Source: Bacteroidales bacterium | GTDB taxonomy: Bacteria > Bacteroidota > Bacteroidia > Bacteroidales > GCA-2748055 | Assembly: GCA_023135025.1 (NCBI GenBank) | Contig: JAGLTY010000078.1 | Location: 1-8,222 of the forward strand | Length of the DNA: 8,222 bases | Direction: 5' to 3' | The notes under the pieces: generated by a model | Databases searched by the model: none | Seen by the model: the letters and a program-made list of their open reading frames with translations, nothing else | What the model was told of the DNA's origin: nothing | Translations under genes and position numbers: made by a program | Shown here: piece after piece, positions 6,530-8,222 of the stretch | Layout: the number at the start of each line of letters is the position of its first letter | Numbering within the stretch: the first letter of the stretch is position 1

Positions 6530-8026
6530 TTAAAGCTTCCATCCATCACGGTACTCATAGTGGAAGTATTCATTGGCTCCTTCGAGATTGGTGATCTTCA
6601 TGTTCTCCGCATCATACTCCAGGGTACGGTTGACCTGTTGCGAAGCCACGGCAATATTGGTCAGCAACATGATCTCAGTCAGTACGGACGAGATCTCAAA
6701 ATCGTTGGCTGCTTTCCGGTCCTCCTTGATGGCTTCGATAAAGTCAACATAGATATTGCTGGGACGATTCAGCCACTTTTCGGGTGCCACAAAACCCGGA
6801 TCCTCAGGGATCAGTTCGGGCATGGCGCCATGGGTTCCATGCATCAGCATTCCCTTGTCTCCAATGTAAAGTGCCTCCCTGAGTCGGCGATCCGCCTCCA
6901 GTTCAGCCGGACGGAAAGGTTTGATGCCTCCATCGGACCAGGTGACTTTCACGGGAGGCTTATCTCCCCTGGCAGGGAATTCATACATGACATTTTCAGC
7001 CTGGGGCAGGTACTCGGTCGTGTATGGAGAGGTAGTGGCCTGGATTTTTGTGGGCATTCCCAGTTCAAGGGCCCAGATGGGGGCATCAAAGGTGTGTGCT
7101 CCCATATCTCCCATGGCTCCGGTTCCATAATCCCACAGTCCGCGCCATGCAAAGTGGGTAGTCTCCGGGCTGTATGGTTTCTCCGGGGCAGGTCCCAACC
7201 AGAGGTCATAGTTGAGGTTGGCTGGAACCTCTACACCCGCGGGCCGCTCCAGCGGTCCCTGTGCCCATACCGGCCGGTTCGACCACATATGAACCTCTCT
7301 AACATTACCGATGGCACCGGACTGGATCCACTCCACGGTCTGCATGGTTCCTTCAATGTTGTGTCCCTGGTTCCCCATCTGGGTCACCACGCCGGTCTTT
7401 TTGGCCAGCTCTTTCAGAAAACGCGCCTCATAGATGGTTTTGGTCATGGGCTTCTCCACAAATACATGTTTACCCGCATTCATGGCATAGGAGGCAATAA
7501 CAGCATGCAGATGGTCGGGGGTTCCAATCACCACTGCATCCAGATCTTTCTCCTTATCGATCATCTTCCGGAAATCGTCATACACCTTAGCCTTGGGGTA
7601 TCCGGCAATGATATGACCGGCATATTCCGAATCTACATCACACAGTGCATAGATATTGGCGTGCTTGAAACTCTTTTCGCCTCCGGCATCTCCCATCTGG
7701 TTGGGATTATCACTACTCCTGCCACCTGCTGGCCTGGTTCTTTGAGGTCTTACTCCGGGATAGCGGTAAAATTTCATACCGGGCAGTCCCCTGCGGGGTT
7801 TGATGGGCACATCGGGAGTGGCAATGTTCTGGATATCGCTTCCGCCCTGGTTCCCCAGTCCGATTCCAGCAACGTTCACCATATCGCTGGGAGCGGTATA
7901 TCCCGGTCCCCCGAGCACATGGCGCGGCACAATAGTAAAGGCCGCCGTAGCTACTGCAGTTTTCCCGATAAAGTCTCTCCTTGAGAGACTGTTTCCGGAT
8001 TTGCTGTTGTTTTTTTTCTGTTTCAT
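6530..8026 (-). CDS. Tat-exported Gfo/Idh/MocA family oxidoreductase with an insertion in the Rossmann domain
   Basis: A 498-residue NAD(P)-dependent oxidoreductase. The N-terminus carries a twin-arginine signal (SRRDFIG at 15-21, then a hydrophobic Ala/Val-rich stretch and a possible cleavage site before about residue 45), so it should be exported already folded with its nucleotide. Family motifs are GIGLGNQG (54-61), ALCDVD (127-132), GTPDH (168-172), EKP (191-193, conserved K192) and GAMGDMGAHTFD (303-314) with D307 and presumed catalytic H311. Residues about 70-121 form an insertion rich in Pro, Gly and Arg between the first Rossmann helix and the second strand, where most relatives have only a few residues. 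The start at 8026 is 10 nt after the stop of the DUF5916-like gene, so the two are probably co-transcribed. The likely role is oxidation of a glycoside or sugar outside the cytoplasm, feeding the secreted TIM-barrel protein encoded next. The substrate is unknown. Confidence 0.93.
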   Translation of the reverse strand: MKQKKNNSKSGNSLSRRDFIGKTAVATAAFTIVPRHVLGGPGYTAPSDMVNVAGIGLGNQGGSDIQNIATPDVPIKPRRGLPGMKFYRYPGVRPQRTRPAGGRSSDNPNQMGDAGGEKSFKHANIYALCDVDSEYAGHIIAGYPKAKVYDDFRKMIDKEKDLDAVVIGTPDHLHAVIASYAMNAGKHVFVEKPMTKTIYEARFLKELAKKTGVVTQMGNQGHNIEGTMQTVEWIQSGAIGNVREVHMWSNRPVWAQGPLERPAGVEVPANLNYDLWLGPAPEKPYSPETTHFAWRGLWDYGTGAMGDMGAHTFDAPIWALELGMPTKIQATTSPYTTEYLPQAENVMYEFPARGDKPPVKVTWSDGGIKPFRPAELEADRRLREALYIGDKGMLMHGTHGAMPELIPEDPGFVAPEKWLNRPSNIYVDFIEAIKEDRKAANDFEISSVLTEIMLLTNIAVASQQVNRTLEYDAENMKITNLEGANEYFHYEYRDGWKL

Positions 8027-8036
8027 GTTATGTTGT

Positions 8037-8222
8037 TTAAAGATTAAACCAGTAGTTCAGTTTGATCACCAGGGCACGGTGTTTGGGTCCCCAGAACTCT
8101 ACCGCATAGTTGTCGGTATAGACGATATAGAGATCCGACATGGGCTGGAAGCGCCACTGGATCCGGCTGTTGATATTGAAATTGTCGTGCTGGGTATTGT
8201 ACTGCAGAAAGGTGGTCCAGAA
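8037..8222 (-). CDS. C-terminus of a DUF5916-like outer-membrane beta-barrel protein (5' part outside the window)
   Basis: Only the last 61 codons and the TAA are visible. The peptide alternates aromatic and polar residues, with segments such as TTFLQYNTQ, RIQWRFQPMSDLYIVYTDNY and RALVIKLNYWFNL. It ends in an aromatic-rich final strand, as expected for an outer-membrane beta-barrel. The order QYN, RWRF-like strand, SDLYIVY and LVIKLxYWFNL resembles the C-terminus of DUF5916 proteins, which in Bacteroidota usually pair an N-terminal CBM9-like carbohydrate-binding region with a C-terminal barrel. The N-terminal part cannot be seen, so this rests on the barrel end alone. The stop is 10 nt upstream of the Tat oxidoreductase start, implying one operon. 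Another outer-membrane barrel family remains possible. Confidence 0.65.
   Translation of the reverse strand, partial: FWTTFLQYNTQHDNFNINSRIQWRFQPMSDLYIVYTDNYAVEFWGPKHRALVIKLNYWFNL

Noticed and set aside
6383..7984. A 533-codon open frame on the plus strand, antisense to the Tat oxidoreductase
   Set aside because: Despite its length it has no recognisable domain. It lies opposite a gene with clear family motifs, and it runs through the junction with the TIM-barrel gene. It is a shadow of codon bias on the other strand.
1..8222. A search for defence systems, phage, retron, CRISPR or transposon signatures
   Set aside because: All sizeable frames are accounted for by a regulator, a transporter subunit, oxidoreductases, a TIM-barrel protein and an outer-membrane barrel end. 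No repeat arrays, terminal inverted repeats, integrase or reverse-transcriptase motifs were seen.

Overview
The window looks like chromosomal DNA from a member of the Bacteroidota, probably a free-living or gut polysaccharide-degrading lineage. The evidence is a long FtsX/MacB-type permease of the kind abundant in that phylum, a Tat-exported Gfo/Idh/MocA oxidoreductase beside a secreted TIM-barrel epimerase-like protein, the C-terminus of a DUF5916-like outer-membrane protein, A-rich leaders and few clear Shine-Dalgarno sites. No RNA genes, insertion sequences, CRISPR arrays or phage genes were seen. Family names come from reading motifs, not from database searches.

Region 1 (1-3349) is a divergent regulatory unit. 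The left edge holds the N-terminal two thirds of an NtrC-type, sigma-54-activating response regulator on the minus strand. Diverging from it is a 795-residue ABC transporter permease. The intergenic strip contains a near-consensus sigma-54 promoter (TGGTACG-N4-TTGCA) facing the permease, plus two similar GCT-N9-AGC dyads 53 bp apart that could be activator sites. The promoter overlaps the first in-frame ATG of the permease, so the real start is most likely the ATG at 962.

Region 2 (3367-4473) has a short-chain dehydrogenase/reductase-like gene on the minus strand, convergent with the permease. It keeps the fold signature but seems to have lost most of the catalytic tetrad. About 300 bp of AT-rich intergenic DNA follows, with one weak terminator-like hairpin.

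Region 3 (4474-8222) is a tight minus-strand operon. In transcription order it holds the C-terminus of a DUF5916-like protein, a Tat-signal Gfo/Idh/MocA oxidoreductase with an unusual insertion, a signal-peptide-bearing TIM-barrel sugar isomerase/epimerase-like protein, and a cytoplasmic Gfo/Idh/MocA oxidoreductase. Gaps are 10, 22 and 42 nt. The combination suggests oxidative, 3-keto-type processing of glycosides that starts outside the cytoplasm. This is inferred from family membership and gene order; the substrate cannot be read from the sequence.
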